From NCBI GenBank assembly GCA_017654935.2, contig CM065690.1, forward strand, positions 10,301,808-10,365,807: DNA of 64,000 nt. The letters run 5' to 3'. Shown here one piece after another: positions 42,709 to 56,883 of this stretch (positions are counted from its first letter, which is position 1; each line of letters starts with the position of its first letter). The stretch comes from Phymorhynchus buccinoides (lineage: Eukaryota; Mollusca; Gastropoda; Neogastropoda; Raphitomidae). The notes beneath the pieces were generated by a model. That model was not told the origin of the DNA, did no database searches, and saw only the letters and a program-made list of their open reading frames with translations. The translations under genes and the position numbers were made by a program.

Positions 42709-44380
42709 GGGTGCATAGCTTTAATCAAGGGATGTTAACGACAATTTTATGGGGCAATTAGTGAATGTAATATTGCGAACAGTAAAGCAATGAAATAAGG
42801 ATCTACAGCCTTTTATCGCTTGAATTTAGAGTTGATTTTGGGCCAAGAGTAAAGTAAGTTATTGAGAATGTGTAGCTTTAATTACCAATTTAATTTAAAT
42901 CCCACCAGGGACACCCCCCTACCCCACCCCACCCGATTTGTTTCATTACTCAAAGTCAAAGTCAAAGTAAGTTTATTTCCAAACCCCCCAGGGGGTACAT
43001 GCAATTGTTACATAATACATGTAACTACTTCCAAATGAAACATTACACACATAACCAGCAGAGAGAAACATAGCGGTATATAGTGCCTCACAAACCAACC
43101 TTACACAATCTAGAATGCTCTCTCACATACACACACATACACACACATAAAAAGCTATACATCAAATTTAAACATAAAAAATGCAGAGAACTAATTATCC
43201 CAATCACTAGTGATGGGATGTAACTACAGAAAAAAACAGAACACTGCATGGACACAATATTTGTGTTTTAAAATATCATTTACTCTTACCTAAGTGGAAG
43301 GGTTTAAAGCCTAACAAAATAAAGAAAGGTCTTAGAAATCTTTTACAATTATCTTAATAAAACTAATTAAGCGAATGAGGATTTTTGTATTCGTTGTTTG
43401 GAATAGAGAATGAAACTTAATCATATTTGTTATAACACCTCACGTTATGTTATAACACCTCACAAAATTTGGAGCCATTCTATCCACTGGTTCATGAGAT
43501 ACAGCTCAGACTCGAAGGAAGGGGAGTCTTCCTTGGCGGAGGTTTGCACTGTCGGTTCAAAATTCAGGATATGAATAGGTTGTGACATGCTGATCAAGAA
43601 TAATATATATACGGCTATGGGAGACCCTAGGCTTATTGTGGGTCATGGTGTCCGCGAGAGAACAAAATGTTCGCGAATGTATTATTGTTCATCCCGGCTC
43701 CTGAATAATGACATTTGTGTATGTTACATATTATTGTTCTGCGGACATATGAGATTTTGTTTCCTTGTAAGCTGCGACTGATCTCCATTTCTCACCACAT
43801 CTGTTTAAACATTCATTAATATAATTTTGTAATTTAATATTGTTACCTTTTTATGTTCTTTTTACCGGGGTTTTCCCCCCCTTCTGATTGTCTATGTATT
43901 ACATTAATATATCAAACATATTTGAAAATGAAGATAGCGCTTCATTCCTCTGCTTGGCCGTCCGTCACTACTATTGTCTGTGCACTTTGTTCTTTAAAAG
44001 ATCCACCAGATCACGTGTCAAAATCACGGGTTTCACGGGTTTTCCCTCTTATAGCTGGTAAGAAATCTTGTTTTGACCAGGTTTTACTCAAATGCCTCCA
44101 AATTGAAAACGAAACATCATTTTAAAGAGCAGCCTCAATTTCATGTTGGGGGCATTAATGTCTGTGGGTCACAGCTACCTAGAAAAAAATCAAGGGACTT
44201 AATCGTGGCGCGTCAGTGTGTCTTTAATTAAGACAAGGCTTTATATAAGTTCTCTTGTTGCCCTGATCATTGTTGATTTTCATTTGTGACTTTCATAAAG
44301 AAAATGCTGTTTAAACCACAGGACTTAACACCCCTCTGTGACTATAAAGTACCAAATACCAACACAAACCATACACCCAC
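42709..44380. other. Intron of the - strand gene
   Basis: AT-rich, no exon recognised. 42955-43010 (AAAGTCAAAGTCAAAGTAAG) looks like a retroelement tail in reverse. 43998-44225 is a dispersed repeat (GATCACGTGTCAAAATCACG, GAAACATCATTTTAAAGAGC, GGGTCACAGCTACC) repeated at 54059-54296 and, in part, 59470-59680. Confidence 0.5.
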
Positions 44381-45073
44381 CTTCTCTTGTACTTGTCCAG
44401 GATCTCGGTGACGGGCTGCGAGCACAGGGCCTTCAGCCAGAACGTGTTGGTCTCCGCCGCCTCGCGTTGTTCCTCCACCTTGTCCACGTAATAGTACTGC
44501 AACGACCTCGAGTTCAACGTCCCTCCCATCACCCTCAACCCCCCTCCTCCTCCTCCTCCCATCAACGATCTAGGCCCTCTACCTAACACTCCACCCCCTC
44601 CTCCTCCTACACTTCCTTCTCTTCTCAGAAACTTCCCGCTGCCGGGAGGCGGTAAGCGGTTAGGCGTGCCGCGTTGGAGCGGCGAAGCGGCGGCGGCGGC
44701 GTTGGGGCGGAGCGGTTTTCTCCCGACTACACTTCCACCACCGGCGGAGCGTTTGGTAGGCGACGCGCCGCCGCGTCGCGGTGTGACGTTGATCTCCAGA
44801 CTGACTGGCATGGGTTTGGTGCGGCGAAGCGCGGTGCCGCGCGGCGAAGGGTGCACGAAGTTAGCCGGGGTGGATACCGGGCAGCGGTAAGGCAGGTCCT
44901 CCCCCTCCTGGAAATCGTGGTCGTGGTCGTCGTCGAGATCGTCTGGCGCCGCCGGGGGCGACCCCCGTGACCCCGCGGGCGTCATTTTCAAGAGCGGATC
45001 GTCATCGTAGCCTACGTCAAAGGTGATGTCATCTTGGTGGTGGTGGTGGTGGTGGTGGTGGTGTGGTGTGTTG
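44381..45073 (-). CDS. Unidentified low-complexity protein, first supported exon
   Basis: Acceptor CCTGCAG at 45074 and donor AGAAG|GTGGGT at 44380 (phase 2). After a (His)n run it reads QDDITFDVGYDDDPLLKMTP, an Asp-rich block (DDLDDDHDHDFQEGEDLPYR), CPVSTPANFVHPSPRG, SLEINVTPRRGGASPTKRS and long Gly runs. It ends in ordinary sequence: SLQYYYVDKVEEQREAAETN, TFWLKALCSQPVTEILDKYKRR. The last 45 residues look like a folded or helical segment and offer the best query for identification. Upstream exons were not found, so ATG 44985 may not be the start. Confidence 0.72.
45020..45060. repeat. TGG/CCA triplet run encoding poly-His
   Basis: About ten TGG triplets (His codons CAC on the - strand) at the start of the exon. 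Confidence 0.85.
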
Positions 45074-45454
45074 CTGCAGGCTGGCTACTATGTTAGCAGG
45101 GTGGGTGCTGTTGTTGTTGTCGTGGAAATGGCTGCTGCTGGGAACGCCGGGGGCGGGGTGAGGGTGGTGGGTTGTTGTAGTAGTAGGGAGGTGATGGAGG
45201 GCGGCCGTCATTTTGGGTTTCGGTGTGTGTGGTGTGCGTGCGTGCGCGTGTGAGTGCACGCGCGCAATACCCACGCACGCACGTGTGCGTGTAGCCGATG
45301 AAGACCTCCCGAAATGCGTAGAAGCGACCGCTAATTTGGAAAGTAGCGATGTGTGTTAGGAACACAAAGATACCCCAAGTCTTGAGATGCTGACCAGTGA
45401 CGAACTGATCTGTTGACAGTGTTGATCTTGATATCGATTTGGTGGTGCTGACTT

Positions 45455-45882
45455 GTCCGGTGAGGTTTTGTCAAGTGGGGTTTTGTCCGGTATTTGTCCA
45501 GTGGGGTTTTGTCCGCTTAGGTTTTGTCCGGTGGATTTTGTCCGGTAAGGTTTTGTCTGGTGGGGTTTTGTCCGGTAAGGTTTTGTCCAGTTGGGTTTCG
45601 TCCAATGGGGTTTTGTCCAGTGGGGTTTTATCCGGTAAGGTTTTGTTTGGTGGGGTTTTGTCCGGTAAGGTCTTGTCCAGTGGGGTTTTGTCCGGTAAGG
45701 TTTTGTCTGGTGGGGTTTTGTCCGGTAAGGTTTTGTCCAGTAGGGTTTTGTCCAGTGGGGTTTTATCCGGTAAGGTTTTGTCTGGTGGGGTTTTGTCCGG
45801 TAAGGTCTTGTCCAGTGGGGTTTTGTCTGGTAAGGTTTTGTCCAGTGGGGTTTTGTCCGGTGGAGTTTTGTCCGTTATTCGG
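45455..45882. repeat. 15-bp minisatellite, about 28 units
   Basis: Units TTTTGTCCGGTAAGG and TTTTGTCxGGTGGGG alternate. The 15-bp period keeps all + frames open, producing Val-Leu-Ser-Gly and Cys-Pro-Val-Gly-Phe ORFs that are artefacts. Confidence 0.95.
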
Positions 45883-46132
45883 CTTGTGGTGTGAACCGAG
45901 ATGGCGGTGGATTTGTCGTTTTATAATTAAATCATGTTGTTACCTCCTCTATAAGGCTTTGTGGTCCTGAAAAAATCGACTGCTTCGGTGCTGTTCTGTT
46001 GAAGACAGTGGTCTGGGTTTTAGTTGACGTATCCTGTAGACAGAAACAAGTACCAGCAGTAGTAAGAAAAAGAAAACAAACATGGCCTCTAAAAGACTAG
46101 CTAGTCTGTGCTGTAAAATGATGATATACGTC

Positions 46133-46329
46133 TAAGGCCGGGTTCACATTAGACGCGTAAGTTCCGTACGGAAAACCCTAAATAAGTGGAAGAAAGAAGG
46201 ATAAAAGTTTACGCATATAGGGGAAATTGGGACACGTGCGCAAATCTTTTCCCTTCTTTGTTTCACTTATTTATGGATTGCGCACGGGTTTCCGCATGGA
46301 ATATCCGCTTATGTGTGTACACGGCCTAA
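46133..46329. mobile_element. Foldback/MITE family TTAGGCC, copy at 46.1 kb
   Basis: TAAGGCCGGGTTCACATTAG to GTGTACACGGCCTAA, 197 bp, near-identical to the copy at 41968. Confidence 0.9.
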
Positions 46330-46399
46330 GCCTTTGTGTTAGGTTGTACAGCTTAAGAGTAATTACAATGTGACTGTTCTCTATGTCTTTGTCTAAATG

Positions 46400-46637
46400 T
46401 CGGGTTTCGTCTTTGTCTCTGTCTGTCTGTCATCTGTCTGTCTGTCTGTCTGTCTGTCTCCCCCCCCCTCCCTCTCTCTCTCTCCTCTCTGTCTATCTCT
46501 CTCTCTATCTCTCTCTCTCTCTCTGTCTCTCTCTCTCTTTCTCACTCTCTGTCTGTCTATCTCTCTCTCTCTCGGTGTCTCTCGTCTCTCTCTCTCTCTC
46601 TCTCTTCTCACTCTCTGTCTCTCTATCTCTCTCTCTC

Positions 46638-46711
<74 letters not shown>

Positions 46712-46790
46712 GTATCTCTCTGTATACATGTGGGAGAAGAGGGGGGGGGGTGAGGGGGGGGGGGGGGGGGTGTAAGGAAAGAGCAGGTGA
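46400..46790. repeat. CT/GTCT microsatellite and G runs
   Basis: (TGTC)n and (CT)n with poly-C and poly-G runs. Confidence 0.93.
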
Positions 46791-46959
46791 AAAGAGAGGA
46801 GGAAGCTTTACGAGAAAGATTGCTCACTGAATAATTTTATTTTAATTTTAATTTTATTTTATTTCTAAATAGTTGTCTTTTTGGGGGGGCATTATTATTT
46901 ATTTCATTAAGAATAGACTGATTTTCTTTATTTGCCTACAAAAATGATCTATATTATTT

Positions 46960-47041
46960 GACAGTATCCCCTTGCCATAAGGGCTTATGTAAAAAAAACT
47001 ATGCTAATGGCAATAAAAACCTATTTGATTTGATTTGATTT

Positions 47042-47140
<99 letters not shown>
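46960..47140. repeat. Retroelement-like tail with (TTTGA)n and CT array
   Basis: CCATAAGGGCTTATGTAAAAAAAACTATG...CAATAAAAACCTATTTGATTTGATTTGAT followed by (CT)n. A polyadenylation-like signal and a short tandem tail mark an interspersed element end. Confidence 0.6.
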
Positions 47141-47499
47141 CGCACAAACATCATTGAGTACGTCATCTCACCGCTTACTTGAGATTTTAAAGGGTAGACG
47201 CAAGGTTTGAGATTCTAGGGTGGTGATTTGAGAGTTCTAGTGCGTAAGTACGCACAATTTCTACGTTTTCAGGAACCCTGCTCGATATTATGCTAACCAG
47301 TCAACGAGGTACATGAACAAGGCCATTGAATCACTTAACTCATCCGGAGAATATTATATTTTATTTTCCAGACTTTCAACGCATACTATCAATGACGAAC
47401 GCCTCTAATCTGCTTCGGTATATGCAAGCTAGTGCTCGTGACGCGAAGAAGGTTTGCCTGACTGAATATTATAATACGATAAAAAAAACAACCTGGGAC

Positions 47500-47502
47500 A
47501 AT

Positions 47503-47583
<81 letters not shown>

Positions 47584-47930
47584 ATAATTACGAATAGAGA
47601 ATACGAGAGAGAGAGAATGTTTTTATTGAGGGTAAAAAGGATAAGCTACAATAGCTTCTTTGCACCTTGCCCTCTCACTCACACCCTCACGTCATGCATC
47701 AGGCAAAGAAAATTTAACATAAAACAATCAAGTCAAGAAAATAAAACAAAAATTGACACATGAAATAATTGACAGAGAATCAAAATGGGAATTAAAAGCA
47801 AACATGGATAATACTGATCAATGGTGAACTTGAATTGGTGGTTTGAATTGATTACGAAAAATAAGGAAACAATTCTGAGACAATGACATTTTTTCAGATA
47901 ATTAATGCCACTTTTAAGGCTAATACCACG

Positions 47931-47975
<45 letters not shown>

Positions 47976-48190
47976 GAGAGAGAGAGACAGAGAGAGAGAG
48001 AGACAGAGAGAGAGAGACAGAGAGAGACAGAGAGAGACAGAGAGAGAGAGAGGGACAGAGAGATGAGAGAGAGAGAGACAGAGTAGAGAGAGAATCAGAG
48101 AGAGAGAGAGAGAGAGAAAGTAAAGACAGACGAGAGAGAAAGAGAGAGAGGAGAGAGACAGAGAGAGACAGAGTCAGAGAGGGGCTCTAT
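47500..48190. repeat. GA microsatellites flanking an inverted retroelement-like end
   Basis: (GA)n runs at 47508-47582 and 47933-48186. Between them, 47610-47855 is the reverse complement, with moderate divergence, of 56895-57150 (CCCTCAATAAAAACATTC...GAGGGCAAGGTG and about 180 bp upstream). Confidence 0.85.
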
Positions 48191-48420
48191 TGCTGCGGCC
48201 AGTGGGATTGGTTTGCCTTTGGGGACCTTCACCAACGCCAGCTGTCCCTGTAGCCCAAAGAGTAAGGGTGTACCATGGGCAATGCTTGGGCCTATCTACT
48301 TATTTTCAAGCCCAGCCCACCACAATAGCACCCTGGGGGGTAAAAGCTATGAAGTGAGCAAGTATAGGGTTAAACATTGCAGATGCAGGTGCGGAACACC
48401 ATTAAAATTCTAAACGTCTG
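48191..48420. other. Short unique sequence
   Basis: Unique text between satellites (GGGATTGGTTTGCCTTTGGG...). A 66-codon frame has no recognised domain. Confidence 0.4.
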
Positions 48421-48489
48421 CGATTGAATGTCACGTCATTCTTTGGTTCAGCGTTGAGGTCAGATAAAACATACCAACTACCACTACTA

Positions 48490-48877
48490 CTACACGCGCG
48501 CGCGCACGCGTGCACACACACATACACACATACACTTACACGCAGGCGCATGCGCCCACACATACTCGCATACACAAGACACACACGCACACGCACGCAG
48601 ACGCACACGCACGCGCACGCACACGCACACACACACACACACGCAGGGCGCACGCGCCCACACATACTTGCATACACAAGACACACACGCACACACACAC
48701 ACACATACTCAAACACACGCACACGCAGGCGCACGCGCCCACACATACTTACATACACAAGACACACACGCACACACACACATACTATACAAAAAAAACC
48801 ATACTCAAACACACGCACACGCAGGTGCATTCGCCCACACATACTCGCATACACAACACACACACACACACACACAG

Positions 48878-48912
<35 letters not shown>

Positions 48913-48936
48913 CACACGCACGCGCACACGCACACG

Positions 48937-48979
<43 letters not shown>

Positions 48980-48980
48980 G
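48490..48980. repeat. CA satellite with 82-110-bp higher-order period
   Basis: (CA)n interspersed with ACGCAGGCGCA-type blocks plus CACATACTxGCATACACAAGA, repeated about four times. Confidence 0.9.
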
Positions 48981-49219
48981 TCTTTCTCTTCATAACAAAA
49001 AACACCCCCCCAAAAAACACGAAACACAAACAAATACCTTTTTTAACACTCAATGAAGAAAACAATGTAATACGCCCGGTACTCAGTGGATCTTGATGGG
49101 GTGTGGTAAGCTTAGTATCTCCTCTTGTATTAGTATACTACCTAACAATACATGTCGGAGAGACCTTTATAGACCAATGTACAAAACAACCACTGCGTCC
49201 TACAAAACGTCCTATCCCA

Positions 49220-49958
<739 letters not shown>

Positions 49959-50416
49959 GCGTTCACTTCACGCTTAGCTGGTGGAGCGTGCAGATAATCA
50001 TATATACCAGGGCCGGATCTATAGGGAGGGAGGGGGGTCCTGCTTTCAGGACCCCCCCCCCCCCCCATCCCCTCTGCCCCAAGCATGTACCTTATGCAAG
50101 GGTGAGGGTGAAAAGTAAGAAAATGGCTCGATGTTTGCCTTAATAATCACTCATTTGCAACATTTTCCGGGGGCTTCGCCCCCAGGGCCCCCAAAACGGC
50201 ATTGCCCCTTAACCCGGAACCTATACAGCTCCATGGACCCCTGGCGGACCCCCCCCCCCCCCCCCCCCCCTTACGACTCACTTGGTCCGACCCTGTATAC
50301 AACAATAATCCCGCTTATAGCTGACTGTCGGATAATCCTCAGTGAGTCAAACAAAGAGTGCACGCGCTGGGCTCACGTGAAACTAATCCCTTAATCCAGG
50401 TATGCACATGATACAC

Positions 50417-51530
<1,114 letters not shown>

Positions 51531-51903
51531 ACCCCACCCCCATCCCCCACACTCACATATCGATAGTAAAAAACCTTTGTTCGTTGAAACCATCAGAGAT
51601 CTCTGTTACATATCCGTACCATGAATTCCTTATGAACATGGGCATTGTCTTCAGTGTGTTTAAAACGAAGTCACGGTCCGAGGGTTCGACTTCTAACTCT
51701 TGTCTCATTGAACAGATTACCAAGTTAAGTCAACTGTAACGATTGTTCATTGCAGACCTCTCTGTTACGGGTATAACCTCTAATTTCCTCAAAGACTTTT
51801 GTAATGGTTTCTTCTACTCAAAAGCTTTTAGCCAAAGGGGGGGTTTGTTTGTTTGGTCGGTTTAAATAGGTGGGGGTTTGTTGTTTTTTTCACCAACAAC
51901 ACA

Positions 51904-52120
51904 TAGGGGAAGACGGGGTAAAAAGCGCATGGGCGGGTAAGAAGCCCACCCCAATTATCTCATGAAATAAAGAAAATTTCAGTCAAACACACACCATGAG
52001 ACGAATGCTAGACATTAACGCTCGTCTCATGGGCAAAATGAGACTGAAATTTGCTTCATTTCATGAGATAATTGGGGTGGGCTTCTTACCCGCCCATGCG
52101 CTTTTTACCCCCTTCCCCTA
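51904..52120. mobile_element. Near-perfect palindromic foldback element (TAGGGGAAGACGGGG)
   Basis: Arms 51904-51984 and 52042-52120 pair over about 80 bp (TAGGGGAAGACGGGGTAAAA to TTTTACCCCCTTCCCCTA), with a 57-nt centre that itself contains the small palindrome ATGAGACGA...CGTCTCAT. A truncated copy is at 34603. Confidence 0.92.
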
Positions 52121-52372
52121 TATTACTACACTAGCGACCAAAAGTTAAGGCCCAGAAAGACAATCATCTCCGAAAACTCACGAACTCAATAAAACGCACC
52201 CAGCTCATAACAAAACTAATTTATTCTTTTAACATTAAGTTCATTCGCGGAAAATCATTAATCAGAACGAGTTCAGTCAACAAAATGCCCCTTTCAACAA
52301 CTTCCCCCTCCTCTTGAAAAGTCACACTCAGAATCAATGCACTTTGGAATAGTCAGTAATGTGATGCCGGGA

Positions 52373-52545
52373 AATCCGTATATTTGTTTCCTTCTTTCTT
52401 CTTACTTATTGATTATTTCCGCGCGGAAAATCCGGATGTACTGTGTACCAGGCCTAAAGCTTATACTATGCCCACTTTTGTTGCACACAAAGTTAAAGCT
52501 TTACGTCCTCTCGGTTACGAAGAACCATAAATGGGATATTTCTTT
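52373..52545. repeat. Fragments of the TTAGGCC and ACGTCCTC families
   Basis: 52373-52456 resembles the right half of TTAGGCC elements (CCTTCTTTCTTCTTACTTAT...GTACTGTGTACCAGGCCTAA). 52500-52545 starts a TTTACGTCCTCTCGGT fragment. Confidence 0.6.
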
Positions 52546-52555
52546 TAAAATGTTA

Positions 52556-52615
52556 CTACCCTCATTGAAGCTCTTTCTCTCTTCTCTCCTCTTTCTTGCC
52601 TTTAGGACCATTTCT

Positions 52616-52659
<44 letters not shown>

Positions 52660-52780
52660 CTTCTTGTTCGTCTTTGTTTAAATGTATTATGAATGTTTAA
52701 CGTGTGTGCGCGCTTCGATTTGATTTCTATCAAGATTTAGCGCCGTATAAATACTGTACGTTGTTGTTGTTGTTGTTGCA
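52556..52780 (+). mobile_element. LINE 3' UTR fragment (same family as 17750-18205)
   Basis: CATTGAAGCTCTTTCTCTC, TTGCCTTTAGGACCATTTCT, a TG array, GCTTCGATTTGATTTCTATC and AGCGCCGTATAAATACTGTA then (GTT)n. No coding part remains. Confidence 0.78.
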
Positions 52781-52805
52781 CGCGCGCGCGTGCATGTGCA
52801 CCCGG

Positions 52806-53058
52806 TTAACCCTTTCTCCGCCAGCAGTTTTTAAGTCAACATTTTACTATAAAACTGACATGGGTAGAGACAAGATTTTCTCTGAAATATTGGGGATTCC
52901 TCTGTGACATGTTTAAAATAAGGCCTATCCTTACCTCTCAAAATGAAGAACCCAAGATCACTGAATTTGAATAGCAGATCCTGATGTCAAGGCTTTTAAT
53001 GACGTGGGTGTTAAATCATTATGGCGCAACAATGCGACATTGGCGGTGAAAGGGTTAA
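52806..53058. mobile_element. TTAA MITE, copy 3
   Basis: TTAACCCTTTCTCCGCCAGC to TTGGCGGTGAAAGGGTTAA, more diverged internally than copies 1 and 2. Confidence 0.85.
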
Positions 53059-53349
53059 GAGATACAAACCAAGTGTTAAAAACCAAAATGTATTATAACA
53101 CAAGAAAATAAAGACTACTGATACTACATTTTGGTTTTAACCCCTTGACTGCCACCAACGTGTCACGTACTGACCTGATGACATCACTGATGATGTCATC
53201 AGATAAAGAAGCGGAATAACTCTAATATGCTGTTTTTTTCTTTAACACTGTCAAGAGAGTTATATCCCCAGACCATTTTGCCAGATTGGCTCTATCAGTT
53301 GTCTTTTTCGTGGCATGATTTGCCCAACGATTTTTTCTTTAACTCATTC

Positions 53350-53473
53350 GGATGGAAGTTCAGTTTAACGTCGCGTATCGGCTTTCGCCATGTACGACGG
53401 GCTGAACAAACCAACCAGGGTATAAACAAAAATGTATGTTCCTGAATCACTGTCTTAGCCAAAAGGCCGAGAA
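53350..53473. repeat. Dispersed repeat shared with 27046-27165
   Basis: GGATGGAAGTTCAGTTTAAC to TGTCTTAGCCAAAAGGCCGA, about 95 percent similar by eye. Confidence 0.75.
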
Positions 53474-54058
53474 GCGATCAGGAAGTTTTCAAAGTATAAA
53501 TTAACTCATTCAAGTCGTTCCAGCCATATATGTGCAGAATTAATATAGCCGTCAGCTTGATGCATTTGCTTCAAGGGAAGTAAATCTGTGTGCGCACCAT
53601 ACTGTGGTCACTTCTAAACTTGCTTCACTCCCTTAGATCACAATTTTGCCTCTGACTTTGCTTTTGTAGTGGTTTGTTGTGGGGAAACCAATTGGTGTGG
53701 AGAGGTTTTTCTATTATAAAGTCTGTATGTTAACCAATTCTGATCTATCACTTCCCTATGTCTAAACCTGAAGTAAAAACCTGTAATCTTTTTTCATTTC
53801 TCCTTTTGTCTATGTCTGTCTCGTTTGTGTGTATGGCTGGAGTGATTTGTGAGGTTTAAAAAAAAAATCGAATCGTTGCGATGCGAATGAGTTAAGTATC
53901 TCTGGTAGTCATGGGATGAATGACCTCTCGACTTATCAGTCATGCGTGCACGTGCCATAAATCACGCGGTTGGAAGGATGGGTGTACCGTAAATTATTCA
54001 CCGTTTCTTTTCAGTGCGGGGATTTCAAACTGCACTGGACTGTTGTTAACAATACTCT

Positions 54059-54296
54059 TAAAAGATCCACCAGATCACGTGTCAAAATCACGGGTTTCAC
54101 GTGTTTTCCCTCTCATAGCTGGAAAGAAATCTTGTTTTGACCAAGTCTGACTTCCCATATAAATGCCCCCAAATTCAAACCGAAACATCATTTTAAAGAG
54201 CAGTCTCAGTTTTCAATTTTGGGCATTTTTATGTGGGTCACAGCTACCCAGGAAAATAACCAAGGGACTTAATCGCGGTGCGTCAGTGTGTCTTTA
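54059..54296. repeat. Dispersed repeat shared with 43998-44225
   Basis: AAAAGATCCACCAGATCACG to GGTGCGTCAGTGTGTCTTTAAT, near-identical along about 230 bp. A diverged copy is at 59470-59680. Parts of it resemble one half of the TTAAAGACCCCCCACGTCA family. Confidence 0.8.
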
Positions 54297-54340
54297 ATCG
54301 ATTGTCTTGTTCTGCATGTGCATGTCAAGTAGCGTTTTAG

Positions 54341-54341
<1 letters not shown>

Positions 54342-54421
<80 letters not shown>

Positions 54422-54446
54422 GTGTGTGTGTCTGTGTGTGTGTGCA

Positions 54447-54481
<35 letters not shown>

Positions 54482-54546
54482 CTGTGTGTGTGTGTGTGTT
54501 ATGTGTGTGTGCGTGCGCGTGCGCGTGGTGTATGTGTGTGTGTGTT

Positions 54547-54583
<37 letters not shown>

Positions 54584-54590
54584 TGTCTGT

Positions 54591-54642
<52 letters not shown>

Positions 54643-54657
54643 GTCTCTGTGTGTGTC

Positions 54658-54733
<76 letters not shown>

Positions 54734-54785
54734 TGTCTGTCTGTCTGTGTGTGTCCGTCTGTCTATCTGTCTGTCTGCGTGTGTG
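54342..54785. repeat. TG microsatellite
   Basis: About 440 bp of (TG)n with CTGT interruptions. Confidence 0.96.
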
Positions 54786-55323
54786 ATATCGACCCCAATC
54801 TCAGACCAATTCGAACCGTTGGTAAAAGCCATTTCCGAGTAATTGACCAAACAGTATCTATATTGATCTGTCTTATTTACTACGGTCAGCCCCTTGTATA
54901 TAAAACCAGAGCGTGAAAATGCTAAATCAACCAGCCGCGCGGCAGCATTTTCGGGTCCAGTGACCTTTGCATGAACAAAAAGACAAAACACCCCTGAAAC
55001 TAAAGTTCGATCAAACGGTCTACACCCGCGCTCGGCAGCATTTTCGGCTCCAGTGACCTTGACCTTTGACCAACGACCTTCATTTTCGAACTTGGCCTAG
55101 GTATCCTAAATACCAATCATGCGCGTGAGAGAGAAAACAAAATGGAGCCGTCCTAAGTCCCTCCGTTCAAAGAGTTATTGCGTTAACATAGATGGACATA
55201 TATAGACAACACGGAGACATATAGAGACAGATCTGTAGATATTCTCCTTTATTTATTGTTGTTGTTTTGGTTCAATTTTGGCGTGTTGTCTAAAATCGCT
55301 TTTTGATGCGAAATGACATTAAA

Positions 55324-55810
55324 TTAACCCTTTCACCGTCAAAGCTGCATATTAGCCACAGTGGTTTAACCCTTTCACCGCCAGCCATTTTTTTTTAATC
55401 CAAAATTATCCAATGAACTTACATTGGGTAAAGAAAATATTGTGTCTGAAATATTGGGGATTCCTGTACTACATGTTTAAAAAAAGGCCCACCCTTAACT
55501 CCCCAAATCAAGAACACAAATATTATTGGATAACAGACCCTGAATTCAAGGTTTTTACTGACATGGGTGTATTGTGGTGAAAAAATGCGACGTTGGCGGT
55601 GAAAGGGTTAACACCTATGTCACTAAAAGGCATCAAATTGGGGTCTATTATCCAAAGACCCTATTGTCTTAGTTTTGGGAAGTAAGGATAGACCTTATTT
55701 TATATACGTCGCAGAAGAATCCCCAATACTGCAGATGGATTTTGGTTCTCTATCCAAGTAATTTTAATGGACATTTTTGGCTGAAATATGGCTGGCGGTG
55801 AAAGGGTTAA
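55324..55810. mobile_element. TTAA MITE with a second copy nested inside it
   Basis: The outer element runs from TTAA 55324 to TTAA 55810. The inner copy occupies 55366-55611, with TTAA on both sides. Removing the inner copy and one TTAA restores CACAGTGGTTTAACACCTATGTCAC-like text (split here at 55369/55612), as seen uninterrupted in copies 1 and 2. Confidence 0.93.
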
Positions 55811-56620
55811 AGGTTCGTTCATAGATAGACACATAGTGAGGAGCAGACAGACTGCCCTGGAAACATTAACCAGATTTCGGCACGCGGCTGATTAATCCTC
55901 ACTGGGCACTTCTTCTTCTTCTTCTTCTTCTGCGTTCCCAGGTCATATGGCCATAATGGGTAAGGTACGTATGTGTCCGTTTTTCAGTTTTCACTGGTCT
56001 CCCCGCTGCGTACAGCCGACACATTTCGATTTCGGAGGAGCTCAAAGGAGAAAAAGTATGTTGGAGTTTTTTTAATTTTTGAATAAAGGTTTCTCTTGCT
56101 CACTTATCATGTATTTAATGATGTATTATTGTACTTACACAGTCTGTCATTCATCAAATATTTTGTCATGAAGTATTTCAGGAGCACGCTGTAAGCGCTA
56201 GCTTGTTGATGCTCTCTTTTGCTTTCTGTTATATGTGTTGTTTGGAAATATTAAAGATTTGTTTAAACCAACAAAGGCAGGAGAATGGGCCAATAAGTCA
56301 GAAAGATAGTAGATGACAGAAAGCAAAGGGAAAAGGCAGAGTCAAAGAGAGTGACAGATTAGAGGAAGTTACAAGCACAGAACTTCCAGAAGGCGGGGGG
56401 GGGGGACTATTTGTACGAAAGACCCCCCGGTATCCCCACATGGGATAAATGGTTCAATTTTGGCGTGTTGTCTAAAATCGCTTTTTGATGCGAAAAGACA
56501 CGAAATTAAAGGTTCGTTCATAGATAGACACATAGATAGTGAGGAACAAACAGGCTGCCCTGGAAACATTAACCAGCTTTCGGCACGCGGCTGGTTAGTC
56601 CTCACGGGGCACTAAATGAC
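55811..56620. repeat. Mixed dispersed repeats
   Basis: A block GTTCGTTCATAGATAGACAC...TGCCCTGGAAACATTAACCAG is present twice (55812-55906 and 56509-56610). 56285-56440 is an inverted CTTCTGGAAG repeat. TTTTGGCGTGTTGTCTAAAAT and CGCTTTTTGATGCGAAA occur at 55276 and 56458. Confidence 0.65.
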
Positions 56621-56831
56621 GGGAGTTCCCCTATATTAGTATACATGTGTGCTGACCACTTCACTTTACACCCCTGTTCTCTCGGACCCTTGTGTGGTCA
56701 GTATTGTGGGTAGATGCCTGGCTTTGCCTTATTACACCGACCGATGAGCCGTTTGGGTGGTTTTGTGTCAGTCCGAAGCCCTTGACTGTATTTATGGCTA
56801 TCCATTTTGAAGTCAGCTTCTTAGCAACGGC

Positions 56832-56833
<2 letters not shown>

Positions 56834-56883
<50 letters not shown>

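Noticed and set aside
45439..45970. Two overlapping ~150-codon ORFs with Val-Leu-Ser-Gly or Cys-Pro-Val-Gly-Phe repeats
   Set aside because: The 15-bp satellite keeps every frame open. No flanking coding signal.
47326..47511. 61-codon + strand ORF
   Set aside because: No recognisable domain, and it abuts a GA array. Likely chance or a retroelement remnant.
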